DNA from: Lysobacter enzymogenes
GTDB lineage: Bacteria > Pseudomonadota > Gammaproteobacteria > Xanthomonadales > Xanthomonadaceae
Length of the DNA stretch: 64,000 nt
Assembly: GCF_017355525.1 (NCBI RefSeq)
Contig: NZ_CP067395.1
Coordinates: 744,001 to 808,000, forward strand
Reading direction: 5' to 3'
The notes beneath the pieces are model-generated. The model had not been told where the DNA came from, made no database searches, and was given only the letters and a program-made list of their open reading frames with translations. Position 1 is the stretch's first letter. Each line of letters starts with the position of its first letter. Position numbers and translations under genes: made by a program. Shown here piece by piece: positions 34,787-44,573 of this stretch.

Positions 34787-34822
34787 TGAAGTCTCTGGAT
34801 CCCCGCGTTCGCGGGGATGACG
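34787..34822. repeat. Solitary copy of the GTCATCCCCGCG palindromic repeat
   Basis: Half-unit reading TGAAGTCTCTGGATCCCCGC then GTTCGCGGGGATGACG, the same family as the arrays at 31398 and 61602. It sits between cyoD and the SURF1 gene and contains a 7-8 bp hairpin that could lower read-through. Confidence 0.85.
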
Positions 34823-34942
34823 TGCTGGTAGCGGACGACGTCCTGGCAAGAGCGCGGCGAGTGCGAAACCGCACCCGCCGCCGAGAGACCGGCACAGGCA
34901 GAACCTCAGTTCCCCCATCCCGATTCCCTTCTTTTCCCGCTG

Positions 34943-35353
34943 TTACGGCATGTTCCGCATCTCATGCGGCATCGGCATCATGTTCACGTTCAAGTGATGC
35001 ATGACCCACAACGAGCCGGCCAGCGTAATCACCACGATCACGATGGTGAAGATCAGCGCGAGCATGTTCCAGCCGCCTTCCGACTTCGTGTTCATGTGCA
35101 GGAAGTAGACCATGTGCACGACGATCTGGACCACGGCGAAGCCGAGGATCACCGCGGCGGTGACGCCGGAGGACGGCAGCACCTTGGCCATGACCAACCA
35201 GAACGGGATCGCGGTCAGCAGCACCGACAGCAGGAAGCCGACGGTGTAGCCCTTGACGGTGCCGTGGTAGTCATCGTGCTCCTCGTGATCGTGGCCGTCG
35301 TGGCCGTGATCGCCGTGAGCGTGTGCGTTGTCGTGGTGCGCGGACTGGGTCAC
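34943..35353 (-). CDS. cyoD: Cytochrome bo3 quinol oxidase subunit IV (CyoD)
   Basis: Small membrane subunit of 136 residues with three helices ([40 protein letters not shown], a final [20 protein letters not shown]). GTG 35353 is the start: it overlaps the cyoC stop (GTGA) and begins the family sequence. The N-terminal 30 residues are exceptionally His/Asp-rich ([20 protein letters not shown]), which is longer and richer than in E. coli CyoD and could bind metal. Confidence 0.92.
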   Translation of the reverse strand: MTQSAHHDNAHAHGDHGHDGHDHEEHDDYHGTVKGYTVGFLLSVLLTAIPFWLVMAKVLPSSGVTAAVILGFAVVQIVVHMVYFLHMNTKSEGGWNMLALIFTIVIVVITLAGSLWVMHHLNVNMMPMPHEMRNMP

Positions 35354-35997
35354 GGCAGCACTCCCATCAGGTAGACGAAGGTGAAGACGCCGATCCAGAC
35401 GACGTCGAGGAAGTGCCAGAACATTGACAGGCACAGCAGGCGGCGGCGGTTGGCGGCGGTGAGGCCGTGCTTGCTCAGCTGGGTCATCAGCACCACCAGC
35501 CAGACGATGCCGAAAGTGACATGCAGGCCGTGGGTCGCGACCAGGGCGAAGAACGAGGACAGGAACGCGCTGCGCTGCGGACCGGCGCCCTCGTGGATCA
35601 GGTGGGCGAACTCGTACAGCTCCAGGCCGATGAAGGCCAGGCCGAACAGGCCGGTGATCGCCAGCCAGCCCTGCACCGCGGCGAGCTTGCGCTTGGTCAT
35701 CGCGATCATCGCGAAGCCGTAGGTGATCGACGACAGCAGCAGCATCGAGGTGTTGATCGCCACCAACTGCAGGTCGAACAGGTCCGCGCCCGACGGCCCG
35801 GCCGCGTAGCTGCGGCCAAGCACGCCGTAGGTGGCGAACAGCACCGCGAACACCAGGCAGTCGCTCATCAGGTAGAGCCAGAACCCGAGCAGGGTGCTGT
35901 TCTCCGGATGGTGCTTGCCCTTGAGGTCGAGGAAGTGCGCGGCCGAGGAAGCCGGCTGCGCCTGGGCGTGGGTCAGGATGGCGGTGGCGTCAGACAT
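35350..35997 (-). CDS. cyoC: Cytochrome bo3 quinol oxidase subunit III (CyoC)
   Basis: Membrane subunit of 215 residues with five helices. Family landmarks are [60 protein letters not shown] and [20 protein letters not shown]. It stabilises the catalytic subunit. The ATG lies 8 bp inside the end of cyoB (ATGTCTGA), so translation is coupled. Confidence 0.95.
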   Translation of the reverse strand: MSDATAILTHAQAQPASSAAHFLDLKGKHHPENSTLLGFWLYLMSDCLVFAVLFATYGVLGRSYAAGPSGADLFDLQLVAINTSMLLLSSITYGFAMIAMTKRKLAAVQGWLAITGLFGLAFIGLELYEFAHLIHEGAGPQRSAFLSSFFALVATHGLHVTFGIVWLVVLMTQLSKHGLTAANRRRLLCLSMFWHFLDVVWIGVFTFVYLMGVLP

Positions 35998-37996
35998 GGG
36001 CGGCGGCCAGTTGTTGCGTGCGCTTGCCTTCGGTGTCGGCCACTTCGTCGGCCGGAATGTAGAAGTCGCGCTTGTAGTTGAAGGTGTGGACGATGGTCGC
36101 GATCAGCATCGCCGCGAAGAACGCGCCGGCGACCAGCCACATCTGCCAGATCAACGCGAACGCGCAGACGGTGCTGAGCAGGGCGATGACCAGGCCGGCG
36201 GCGGTGTTCTTGGGCATGTGGATCGGGATGAAGCCCGAGGTCGGACGCTGGAAGCCGCGCTGCTTCATGTCGTGCCAGGCGTCGTTGTCGTGCACCACCG
36301 GGGTGAACGCGAAGTTGTACGCCGGCGGCGGCGACGAGGTCGACCACTCCAGGGTGCGGCCCTGCCACGGGTCGCCGGTCGGGTCGCGCAGCTTCTCGCG
36401 GTTGCGGATGCTGACGAAGATCTGGATCAGCATGCAGGCGATGCCGATCGCGATCAGCGCGGCGCCGAAGGCGGCGATGACGAACCAGATCTGGATCGAG
36501 GGATCGTCGAAGTGGCTCATGCGCCGGGTCACGCCCATCAGGCCGAGCACGTACAGCGGCATGAAGGCGAAGAAGAAGCCGATCTGCCAGAACCAGAACG
36601 AGCACTTGCCCCAGAACGGATCGAGCTTGAAGCCGAACGCCTTGGGCCACCAGAAGTTGATGCCGGCGAACAGGCCGAACAGCACGCCGCCGATGATGAC
36701 GTTGTGGAAGTGGGCGATCAGGAACAGGCTGTTGTGCAGGACGAAGTCGGCCGGCGGCACCGCCAGCAGCACGCCGGTCATGCCGCCGATGGTGAAGGTG
36801 ACCATGAAGCCCACCGTCCACAGCATCGGCACCTCGAAGCGGATGCGGCCGCGGTACATGGTGAACAGCCAGTTGAAGATCTTCGCGCCCGTCGGGATCG
36901 AGATGATCATCGTGGTGATGCCGAAGAACGAGTTGACGCTCGCGCCCGAGCCCATGGTGAAGAAGTGGTGCAGCCACACCAGGTAGGACAGGATCGTGAT
37001 GACCACGGTCGCGTACACCATCGAGGCATAGCCGAACAGGCGCTTGCCGCTGTAGGTGGCGACGATCTCGGAGAAGATGCCGAAGCACGGCAGGATCAGG
37101 ATGTAGACCTCCGGGTGGCCCCAGATCCAGATCAGGTTCACGTACATCATGGGGTTGCCGCCCAGATCGTTCGTGAAGAAGTTGGTGCCGGCGTAGCGGT
37201 CGAGCGAGAGCAGCACCAGCACTGCGGTCAGCACCGGGAACGCGGCCACGATCAGCACGTTGGTGCACAGCGAAGTCCAGGTGAACACCGGCATCTTCAT
37301 CATGCTCATGCCCGGCGCGCGCATCTTGACGATGGTCGCGATCAGGTTGACGCCCGAGAGCAGGGTGCCAACGCCGGCGATCTGCAGCGCCCATATGTAG
37401 TAGTCGACGCCGACGCTGGGGCTGTAGGCGATGCCCGACAGCGGCGGGTAGGCCAGCCAGCCGGCGGTGGAGAACTCGCCGACGAACAGCGACACCATCA
37501 CCAGGCCGGCGCCGCAGGCGGTCATCCAGAAGCTGAAGTTGTTGAGGAACGGGAACGCCACGTCGCGCGCGCCGATCTGCAGCGGCACCACGTAGTTCAT
37601 GAAGCCCGTCACCAGCGGCATCGCCACGAAGAAGATCATGATCACGCCGTGGGCGGTGAAGATCTGGTCGTAGTGGTGCGGCGGCAGGAAGCCGGCGTTG
37701 TCGCCGAACGCCATCGCCTGCTGCATGCGCATCATGATCGCGTCGGCGAAGCCGCGCATCAGCATGATCAGCCCCAGCACGATGTACATGATGCCGATCT
37801 TCTTGTGGTCGATGCTGGTGAACCACTCGCTCCAGAGATAGCCCCAGAGCTTGTAGCGGGTCAGCAGCGCGAGCACGGCGATGCCGCCGATCGCGACCAT
37901 GGCGAAGGTCGCGAGCAGGATCGGCTCGTGCAGCGGGATCGCGTCCCAGGTGAGCCGGCCGAAGATCAGCTTGGCGAGGTTGGATTGGTCAGACAT
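35990..37996 (-). CDS. cyoB: Cytochrome bo3 quinol oxidase subunit I (CyoB)
   Basis: Catalytic subunit of 668 residues that reduces O2 to water and pumps protons. Heme and CuB ligands are visible in [14 protein letters not shown] (low-spin His), [14 protein letters not shown] (CuB His with the cross-linked Tyr) and HHFFTMGSG, and the heme pair in [14 protein letters not shown]. The length and presence of a cyoA lipoprotein mark it as the quinol type. Second gene of cyoABCD, 68 bp after cyoA. Confidence 0.97.
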   Translation of the reverse strand: MSDQSNLAKLIFGRLTWDAIPLHEPILLATFAMVAIGGIAVLALLTRYKLWGYLWSEWFTSIDHKKIGIMYIVLGLIMLMRGFADAIMMRMQQAMAFGDNAGFLPPHHYDQIFTAHGVIMIFFVAMPLVTGFMNYVVPLQIGARDVAFPFLNNFSFWMTACGAGLVMVSLFVGEFSTAGWLAYPPLSGIAYSPSVGVDYYIWALQIAGVGTLLSGVNLIATIVKMRAPGMSMMKMPVFTWTSLCTNVLIVAAFPVLTAVLVLLSLDRYAGTNFFTNDLGGNPMMYVNLIWIWGHPEVYILILPCFGIFSEIVATYSGKRLFGYASMVYATVVITILSYLVWLHHFFTMGSGASVNSFFGITTMIISIPTGAKIFNWLFTMYRGRIRFEVPMLWTVGFMVTFTIGGMTGVLLAVPPADFVLHNSLFLIAHFHNVIIGGVLFGLFAGINFWWPKAFGFKLDPFWGKCSFWFWQIGFFFAFMPLYVLGLMGVTRRMSHFDDPSIQIWFVIAAFGAALIAIGIACMLIQIFVSIRNREKLRDPTGDPWQGRTLEWSTSSPPPAYNFAFTPVVHDNDAWHDMKQRGFQRPTSGFIPIHMPKNTAAGLVIALLSTVCAFALIWQMWLVAGAFFAAMLIATIVHTFNYKRDFYIPADEVADTEGKRTQQLAAAHV

Positions 37997-38064
37997 CTTC
38001 GCTCCGGAGTCCGCGTACGGACCTGCGCGCGCGAGGCGCGCGGTTGAATGCTTGCGCTAAACGC

Positions 38065-39114
38065 TCAGGGGGCCAGGTTGGCCACGCCCCAGTTCGGGGT
38101 GGCGGACGGTTCGGTGACGCACATCGCCGAGAGCACCACCGGGCCGCCGCGCAGATCGCCGCGCCGGCGCGGCGCCAGCGCGTTGGCGCTGTTGCCGAGC
38201 CCGCCGTTGGCGTCGATCATCATCATCTCGTCCATGCACATCTTCGACGAGTCGACGCAGCGGTTGAGGATCGCGTGGTACAGGCCCGGCGCGACCGCAG
38301 CAAAGCGGCGCACCGGTTCCTTCTCGCTGGGCTTTTCCAGTTCCAGGTAGCCGGCGCGTTCCAGGGTCTGGCCGCTGGCGCGGTTGCTCTCGACCCACTT
38401 ATCGAAGCCGGCCTGGTCCATGCCGTGGAACTTGAAGCGCATGTGCGAGAAGCCGTGGCCGCTGTAGTTGGCCGAGAAGCCGTCGTACTGGCCCGGGTGG
38501 TTCATGACCGCGTGCAGTTGGGTTTCCATGCCCGGCATGGCGTAGATCTGGCCGGCCAGGGCGGGGATGTAGAACGAGTTCATGACCGAGGAGGCGGTGA
38601 TCTTGAACTTGATCGGACGGTCGACCGGCGCGGCGATCTCGTTGACCGTGGCGATGTTCTGCTCGGGATAGAGGAACAGCCACTTCCAGTCCAGCGCCAC
38701 CACTTCGATCTCCAGCGGCTTGACGTCGGCGGCGACCGGCTGGCCGGCCTTGATCCGGTCGAGCGGGCGGTACGGATCCAGGGTGTGGGTGCTGACCCAG
38801 GTGATCGCGCCGAGCACGACGATGATCAGCAAGGGCGCGGCCCAAATCAGCAGCTCGAGCTGGGTCGAGTGGTCCCAGTCGGGCTTGTAGGTCGCCTCGG
38901 AGTTCGACGCGCGGTAGCGCCAGGCGAAGAACAGCGTCAGCGCGATCACCGGCACGATGATCAGCAGCATCAGCACGGTGGAGACGATGATCAGATCGCC
39001 TTGCTGGCGCGCGACGTCGCCGGGCGCGTTCAGAAGGAGCGTGTTGCAGCCGGCCAGCGGCAGCAGCGCGCAGGCCAGGAGCAGCGGACGGAGTAGGGAC
39101 TTGATTGCGTTCAT
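38065..39114 (-). CDS. cyoA: Cytochrome bo3 quinol oxidase subunit II (CyoA)
   Basis: Lipoprotein subunit of 349 residues. I start it at ATG 39114 (MNAIKSLLRPLLLACALLPL), giving a signal with lipobox LAGC and two membrane helices; the 39225 frame opening would add 37 residues. The periplasmic cupredoxin domain (ALDWKWLFLYPEQNIATVNE, SVMNSFYIPALAGQIYAMPG) lacks the CuA cysteine pair, the diagnostic difference between quinol and cytochrome c oxidases. First gene of the operon, so its promoter is upstream at 39115-39506. Confidence 0.96.
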   Translation of the reverse strand: MNAIKSLLRPLLLACALLPLAGCNTLLLNAPGDVARQQGDLIIVSTVLMLLIIVPVIALTLFFAWRYRASNSEATYKPDWDHSTQLELLIWAAPLLIIVVLGAITWVSTHTLDPYRPLDRIKAGQPVAADVKPLEIEVVALDWKWLFLYPEQNIATVNEIAAPVDRPIKFKITASSVMNSFYIPALAGQIYAMPGMETQLHAVMNHPGQYDGFSANYSGHGFSHMRFKFHGMDQAGFDKWVESNRASGQTLERAGYLELEKPSEKEPVRRFAAVAPGLYHAILNRCVDSSKMCMDEMMMIDANGGLGNSANALAPRRRGDLRGGPVVLSAMCVTEPSATPNWGVANLAP

Positions 39115-39506
39115 CAACCTGACGCTTAAGCACGACAAGGCCGCGAGGCTCGCGGCGACCGCGCAATTGTGCGCCGCAGCGATGACCGGGACGATTGGAC
39201 GTTTTGTCCTATGGCAGTGCAGCAATCGCGGTGGGAAGCTTACGCCGTCCCGGTCTTCGGGGCGCTGGCTTATGCGCGGAGTTTTGCCGCGTCTGGCCGC
39301 AGCGGGCGCGTCGGGTAATGCGGAAAAACCGGGGTTTTCGGGCGTTTTCGCCCGTTCGTCGGGAGTTTCCGCCGTTTCCCGAACGGCGCGGCGTCGCGGT
39401 CAGGAGTAAGGTATCGGCAGCGGCGGATGAACGATTCCGCCCGTTCCGGCACAACCGCCGCGCGCCCCGCGACGCCCTTCGCAACCGCACCGAGCTGCAA
39501 CCGACG
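39115..39506. other. Divergent regulatory region, cyoA / MHS symporter
   Basis: These 392 bp separate two divergent genes. They contain a TTTTGTCC patch at 39200-39211 and hairpin-forming tracts (CGGGCGTTTTCGCCCG near 39335). No coding frame is credible and I cannot point to a certain -35/-10 pair. A RegA-type operator is expected on regulatory logic but not clearly visible. Confidence 0.5.
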
Positions 39507-40844
39507 ATGCAAACGCCCAATCACGCACATCCCCACGCTTCCGGGCCCGATTCCTCGACCGTCTCGGTGCACGGCACCGACTCGCACGCCGAGGTCGCGC
39601 CGGGCGACATCGCGGTCGGCGTGGTCATCGGCCGCGCTTCGGAATACTTCGACTTCTTCGTCTACGGCATCGCCTCGGCGCTGGTGTTCCCGTCGGTGTT
39701 CTTCCCGCACCTGGGCAAGCTCGAAGGCACGCTATGGTCGTTCGCGATCTTCGCCCTGGCCTTCATCTCGCGTCCGTTCGGCACCGTGTTGTTCATGTGG
39801 ATCCAGCGCCGCTGGGACCGCAGCACCAAGCTGACCGTCGCGCTGTTCCTGCTCGGCACCTGCACCGCCGGCATCGCCTTCCTGCCGGGCTTCGCCAAGA
39901 TCGGCGCGCTGTCGCTGGTGCTGCTGTCGGTGTTCCGGCTCGGCCAGGGCATCGCCCTGGGCGGCAGCTGGGACGGCCTGCCGTCGCTGCTGGCGCTGAA
40001 CGCGCCGAAGGAACGCCGCGGCTGGTACGCGATGCTCGGCCAGCTCGGCGCGCCGGTCGGCTTCATCATCGCCGCGGCGCTGTTCGCTTATCTGAGCACC
40101 GCGCTGTCGCGCGCCGACTTCCTCGACTGGGGCTGGCGCTATCCGTTCTTCGCCGCGTTCGCGCTGAACGTGGTGGCGCTGTTCGCGCGCCTGCGCCTGG
40201 TGGTCACCCACGAATACGAGCGCGAGCTCGGCGAGCAGCAGCTCGAGCCGACGCCGGTGCTGGAACTGTTCAGCGCCAAGGGCCGCCACGTCGTCATCGG
40301 CGCGTTCGCCGCGCTCGCCAGCTATGCGCTGTTCCATATCGTCACGATCTTCCCGCTGTCGTGGATCGTGCTGTATTCCGACCAGTCGGTGACCCAGTTC
40401 CTGGTCGTGCAGATCGTCGGCGCGACCCTGGCCGCCGGCGCGGTGGTCGCGTCGGGCTGGATCGCCGACAAGTTCGGCCGTCCGCGCACCCTGGCCGCGC
40501 TGGCCGCGGCGATCGCGATGTTCAGCGGTTTCGCGCCGACCCTGCTGGGTTCGGGCGAGGTCGGGCAGGACGTCTTCATCCTGGTCGGTTTCGTCCTGCT
40601 CGGCCTGTCGTACGGCCAGGCGGCCGGTTCGGTGACCGCCAACTTCGGCGCCAAGTACCGCTACACCGGCGCCGCACTGACCTCCGACCTGGCTTGGCTG
40701 ATCGGCGCCGCGTTCGCGCCGCTGGTGGCGCTGGGCCTGTGCGCGCACTTCGGCCTGGCCTTCGTCGGCGTGTACCTGCTGTCCGGCGCGGTGTGCACGA
40801 TGGTCGCGCTGGGCGTGAACCGAGCCCTTAAGCTCAGAAGCTGA
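39507..40844 (+). CDS. MFS transporter, metabolite:H+ symporter (MHS) family
   Basis: Inner-membrane symporter of 445 residues. ATG 39507 (MQTPNHAHPHASGPDSSTVS) begins the reliable sequence. Typical features are IGRASEYFDFFVYGIASALV, FALAFISRPFGTVLFMWIQR with the MFS loop-2-like WDRSTKL, FRLGQGIALGGSWDGLPSLL and the second half GWIADKFGRPRTL. About 12 helices. Relatives carry dicarboxylates, betaine or shikimate; the substrate is not readable. Confidence 0.85.
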   Translation: MQTPNHAHPHASGPDSSTVSVHGTDSHAEVAPGDIAVGVVIGRASEYFDFFVYGIASALVFPSVFFPHLGKLEGTLWSFAIFALAFISRPFGTVLFMWIQRRWDRSTKLTVALFLLGTCTAGIAFLPGFAKIGALSLVLLSVFRLGQGIALGGSWDGLPSLLALNAPKERRGWYAMLGQLGAPVGFIIAAALFAYLSTALSRADFLDWGWRYPFFAAFALNVVALFARLRLVVTHEYERELGEQQLEPTPVLELFSAKGRHVVIGAFAALASYALFHIVTIFPLSWIVLYSDQSVTQFLVVQIVGATLAAGAVVASGWIADKFGRPRTLAALAAAIAMFSGFAPTLLGSGEVGQDVFILVGFVLLGLSYGQAAGSVTANFGAKYRYTGAALTSDLAWLIGAAFAPLVALGLCAHFGLAFVGVYLLSGAVCTMVALGVNRALKLRS

Positions 40845-40984
40845 GAGCCAGGAGATAGCGGTTAGGAGCTAGGAGCTAGCCAGAAGCCGAAAACCGGAAG
40901 CGAGGCGTGAGCGAAGCTCACCCTCGCTTCTTGCGTTTCAGCGTCCCGCTTTTGCTATCTCCCAACTCCTATCTCCTGTCCTCG
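40845..40984. other. Short intergenic repeats between convergent genes
   Basis: Contains tandem GGAGCTAGGAGCTAG and AGGAGATAGCG on one side and a loosely complementary TGCTATCTCCCAACTCCTAT on the other, with TTGCTTTTTGCG-like composition. The two sides could pair into a bidirectional terminator for the MHS symporter and the decarboxylase-like gene. Confidence 0.55.
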
Positions 40985-42235
40985 CTAGTTCCGAGCTACC
41001 AGCACGCACCGCGCCAGATCGTCCAGATACGCTTCTACCGCCTGATCGTGCACCGGCGTCACCGTCATGTGCAGCGCGGCCGGCGCGGCCAGACGGCTGA
41101 TGTGCCAGCCGCGCGCCTGCATCGCATCGCCGATGCCGTGGATGTCGAATTCGTCGGAACCGAACGCGATCACGCTGAGGTCCGGCTGGCCGAGCACGTG
41201 CAGGCCGCCGATGCGCTCGATCCCTTCCAGGTAGCGGTCGCGCAGGTGCATGACCCGCTGCGCCAGGGTGCGGTAGCCGGTTTCGCCTAGGTAGTGCATG
41301 ACCGCCCAGGCCGAGGCGACCGCGCCGCCGGCGAGGGTGCCGGACAGGGTCTGGCTGCGCCACAGACCCTTGGGCCACTGGTCGTATTCGAACAACTGGT
41401 GGGCCTGGTCGTCGGCGTCGGCGTACAGCAGCACCGACACGCCGTTGGCGGCGTAGCCGAACTTGTGCAGGTCGGCGGCGAGCGAGCGCACGCCCGGCAG
41501 GCTCAGGTCGAAGCGCGGCACCGCCGGCACGATCCGCGCCACGTGCGGCGCCAGGAAACCGCCGATGCAGGCGTCCACGTGCAGCCACACGTCGCGGTCG
41601 CGGGCGATCCGGCCCAGCGCCTCGATCGGATCGATCGTGCCGAACGGCAGCGACGGCGCCGAGGCCACGATCATCATCGTCTCCGCCTCGATGCACTGGC
41701 TGATGGTCTGCACGCTGGCGCGGTAATCGCCGCCGATGGCGACCCGGATCAGCTCCAGCCCCATCATGTCGGCGGCCTGTTCGTACACCGGATGCACGCT
41801 GGCCGGCACCAGCAGGTGCGGCCGGCGCACCTGCGGCCGGCGCGCGCGGAACGCGCGGTAGGCGCTGCGCACCGCCAGCAACGCGCTCTCGGCGCCGCCG
41901 ATGGTGACGGTGCCGGCGGCCTCGCGGCCGCCGCCGAGCAGCGACAGCGAGATCTGCAGCAGATCCTCCTGCATCCGTTGCAGGCTCGGAAACTGCGGCG
42001 CGCGCGCGTTCTCGCTGATGAACATCGCGTAGGCGCGGCGGGCGACGTCGAGCACGTCCTCGCCGGCGTAGTAGACGTCCAGCGAATCGCGGCCGTGGCG
42101 CCAGTCGGTGTCGGCGCTGCGCAGCGCCGACAGGGTGTCGTGCAGTTCGCTCCAGGGTTGGCCGCGGGCGGGCAGGGTCTTGCGTCCTGGCGAAGGGGGC
42201 GAGGACATCGAGGACATCATCGGCGCGGTACTCAT
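40985..42235 (-). CDS. PLP-dependent lyase/decarboxylase, sphingosine-1-phosphate lyase-like
   Basis: PLP enzyme of fold type I, 416 residues. GGAES (113-117) contacts the cofactor, HVDA is at 219-222, and K258 in SLAADLHKFGYAANGVSVLL is the Schiff-base lysine. The segment around HVDACIGGFLAPHVARIVPA and the DLHKFGYA motif match the eukaryotic S1P lyase subfamily better than glutamate decarboxylases. The likely activity is retro-aldol cleavage of a phosphorylated long-chain base; substrate is inferred from the family. The N-terminal 25 residues are Ser/Met/Pro-rich. Confidence 0.85.
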   Translation of the reverse strand: MSTAPMMSSMSSPPSPGRKTLPARGQPWSELHDTLSALRSADTDWRHGRDSLDVYYAGEDVLDVARRAYAMFISENARAPQFPSLQRMQEDLLQISLSLLGGGREAAGTVTIGGAESALLAVRSAYRAFRARRPQVRRPHLLVPASVHPVYEQAADMMGLELIRVAIGGDYRASVQTISQCIEAETMMIVASAPSLPFGTIDPIEALGRIARDRDVWLHVDACIGGFLAPHVARIVPAVPRFDLSLPGVRSLAADLHKFGYAANGVSVLLYADADDQAHQLFEYDQWPKGLWRSQTLSGTLAGGAVASAWAVMHYLGETGYRTLAQRVMHLRDRYLEGIERIGGLHVLGQPDLSVIAFGSDEFDIHGIGDAMQARGWHISRLAAPAALHMTVTPVHDQAVEAYLDDLARCVLVARN

Positions 42236-42986
42236 GACGGGGGGAATGGGAACGGCGACGCGGCGCGCGAGTGCGCGGCGTCCGCTTTCGCGCGCGCACG
42301 CGGTCGCGCGCTCGCGCGGCGCGGGCGCAATGCGCCGCGGTGCGCCGGGCGCTGTGACGGTGCGCGCATGGCGAGTGCTTCAGCGCGCGCGAACCGCGCG
42401 CGACGCAGTGCCGTCGGCGCGCGCGGCCGGCGACGGCGGCGCAGGGGCGAGGCGGCGCGACGCGGCGCGCGGCGGAATGGGGTTCTTCAAGGGACTGGCT
42501 CCGTGTCGCGAAGAAGCGGGTCGTACGAAAACGCGCCGTGCGATGGGCTGCGAAAGCGCGTGTCGCGCGAAAAAGGTTGCGGCGGCCGGAAGGCGCGCCG
42601 CGCCGGTGGTGCTTGTCGTGTTCTTCTGGCGTTTCTTGTCGTGTCGCTGTCGTCCGCAAGCGCGCGGCGCCGGTGCGGCGCAGCGCGCTCGGCGAAAGCG
42701 CGCGACAGTGTTACGTCGCGGTGTCGGCGCGGTCAACGCTCACGCGCATTGCGCTGTCCAAGTAGCGATGTCTATCGCACTGCGTCACGGGGACGATCAC
42801 AGATTCGCGCGAATGCGCTGCGCGCGCGCCGGCCGATCGCGGAAATTCCCGTGCGCCGCGGAAAAAACCGGACGTTATTCGATTGCATGGAATCCGCACG
42901 CGCAGCGTGCGTGTGCGTGCTGCTTTTGGCGCGAGTATCGAATCGATCGGCGACGGCGCGTGAACCCGATGAACGAAATGCCGGCG
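42236..42986. other. 751-bp stretch without a recognisable gene
   Basis: Between the PLP enzyme start and the PhoD stop. Open frames here encode Arg/Ala-rich low-complexity strings with no ribosome binding site or known motif. The right part (42770-42960) is less GC-rich and could hold the PLP gene promoter on the minus strand. No repeat, RNA gene or clear regulatory palindrome is seen. Confidence 0.55.
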
Positions 42987-44573
42987 TCAGGTTGCCGACA
43001 GGGTTTTGGCGAACACGCTACGTCCGTCGGGATCGCGCAGGTCCACGCTGAGCGCGCGGCTGTCGGGATCGATGTTGACCTCGCCGAAGAACTGGAACCC
43101 GGCCAGCGGCGAGGCGTTGGGTTTCGGCGGCGCTTTCTGGAACACCACTTGCGGGCCGAAGGTCGCGTCCAGCGGATTGGGGCCGAACGAGCCGGCATTC
43201 AGCGGGCCGGCGACGAATTCCCAGAACGGCGAGAACTCCTGGAACGCGGCGCGGTTGGGGTCGTAGTAATGCGCGGCGCAGTAGTGCACGTCGGCGGTCA
43301 GCCAGACCACATTGGCGACGCCGCGGATCGCCCGCAGCAGTTCGGCGAACTCCAGTTCGCGCCCGCGCGGCAGGCCGGGGTCGCCGTTGGCGACCGCTTC
43401 CCAGCGCGCGCGGCCGTGCGCGTCGGTGCCGTCGGGGACTTGCAGGCCCAGCGGCATGTCGGCGGCGACGACCTTCCACAGCGCGCGCGAACGGCGCAGG
43501 TTGTCGGCCAGTTCGCGCAGCTGGCGGCGGCCGAGGAAGCCGGTATCGATGTCAGGCGCAGTTTGCAGGTTGTCGCTGTTGGCGCCGCGGTAGCTGCGCA
43601 TGTCGAGCACGAACACGTCCAGCAGCGGGCCGTAGCGCACGACCCGGTCGATGCGCGCGCGCTGCGGATCGCAGCCGCGGCGCTGCGGCGAATATTCCAG
43701 GAACGCCTGGCGCGCGCGCCGCACCAGGGTATCGATGTCCTTGACCGTGTAGCGCGGATCGGCCGCGAGATCCTTGCCCGGCGACCAATTGTTGACGACT
43801 TCGTGGTCGTCCCATTGCCAGATCTGCGGCACCTGCGCGGCGAAGCGGCGCAGGTTGTCGTCGAGCAGGTTGTAGCGGTAGCGGCCGCGGTATTCGTCGA
43901 GGGTTTCGGCGACCTTGTGCACGCCCTCGGCGACCCGGTTGCGCCACACCCGGCCGTCCTCGGCCGCGGCTTCGGCGGCGATCGGGCCGTCGGCGTAGAT
44001 GGTGTCGCCCGAGTGCAGGAAGAAATCGGGATCGCGCTGGCGCATGGCTTCGAAGATGCGCATGCCGCCGATCTCGGGATTGATGCCCCAGCCCTGTCCG
44101 GCGACGTCGCCGCCCCAGACGAAGCGCACCGGCCGCGCGTGCGCGAGCGGGCCGGACGGCGCCGGCCGCAGCCGGCCTTCGCACCAGTCGCTGCGCACGC
44201 CGCTGCGCGCGTCTTCGAACGCGACCCGCACCCGCCGCGCGGCGCCGGGCGGCAGCGGCAGGTCCAGGCGCGCGGTGAAGTCGCTGGCCGCGGTCGCCCA
44301 CGGACCGCGCAGGCGCAGCGCGCGGCGGAAGCCGTCTTCGTCGCCGAGTTCGACCCACATCCGCGCGGCGCGGTCGGCGCGCGCCCAGACCGTGGCGCGG
44401 CCGTCGCCGACATCGCCGAACTGCAGGCCGTACGGCAGGGTCGGCCGCGCCGATTCGCTGGCGATCAGCGCCGGCGCCGCCAGCGCGGGCAGGGCGCCGC
44501 CGAGCGCGCCGAGGCTCAGGGCGCCGCCGGATTGCAGCAGGAAGCGGCGGCGGGACGCGTCGTGGTCGGGCAT
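42987..44573 (-). CDS. phoD: Tat-exported alkaline phosphatase/phosphodiesterase PhoD
   Basis: Periplasmic metallo-phosphoesterase of 528 residues. Start ATG 44573 (MPDHDASRRRFLLQSGGALS) gives a twin-arginine signal RRRFLL. Metal-binding motifs are FVWGGDVAGQGWG, FFLHSGDTIYADGP, WDDHEVVNNWSPG and TADVHYCAAHYYDPN. PhoD enzymes use Ca and Fe and release phosphate from monoesters and diesters, often in phosphate starvation. No Pho box could be confirmed in the upstream region. Confidence 0.93.
   Translation of the reverse strand: MPDHDASRRRFLLQSGGALSLGALGGALPALAAPALIASESARPTLPYGLQFGDVGDGRATVWARADRAARMWVELGDEDGFRRALRLRGPWATAASDFTARLDLPLPPGAARRVRVAFEDARSGVRSDWCEGRLRPAPSGPLAHARPVRFVWGGDVAGQGWGINPEIGGMRIFEAMRQRDPDFFLHSGDTIYADGPIAAEAAAEDGRVWRNRVAEGVHKVAETLDEYRGRYRYNLLDDNLRRFAAQVPQIWQWDDHEVVNNWSPGKDLAADPRYTVKDIDTLVRRARQAFLEYSPQRRGCDPQRARIDRVVRYGPLLDVFVLDMRSYRGANSDNLQTAPDIDTGFLGRRQLRELADNLRRSRALWKVVAADMPLGLQVPDGTDAHGRARWEAVANGDPGLPRGRELEFAELLRAIRGVANVVWLTADVHYCAAHYYDPNRAAFQEFSPFWEFVAGPLNAGSFGPNPLDATFGPQVVFQKAPPKPNASPLAGFQFFGEVNIDPDSRALSVDLRDPDGRSVFAKTLSAT

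Noticed and set aside
39115..39225. RegA operator in the cyoA promoter
   Set aside because: GCGGTCGCC-type blocks occur but such GC-rich strings are frequent by chance here; no convincing spaced dyad.
42380..42736. 118-codon minus-strand frame in the 751-bp gap
   Set aside because: Low-complexity Arg/Ala/Pro composition, no ribosome binding site, no recognisable domain.
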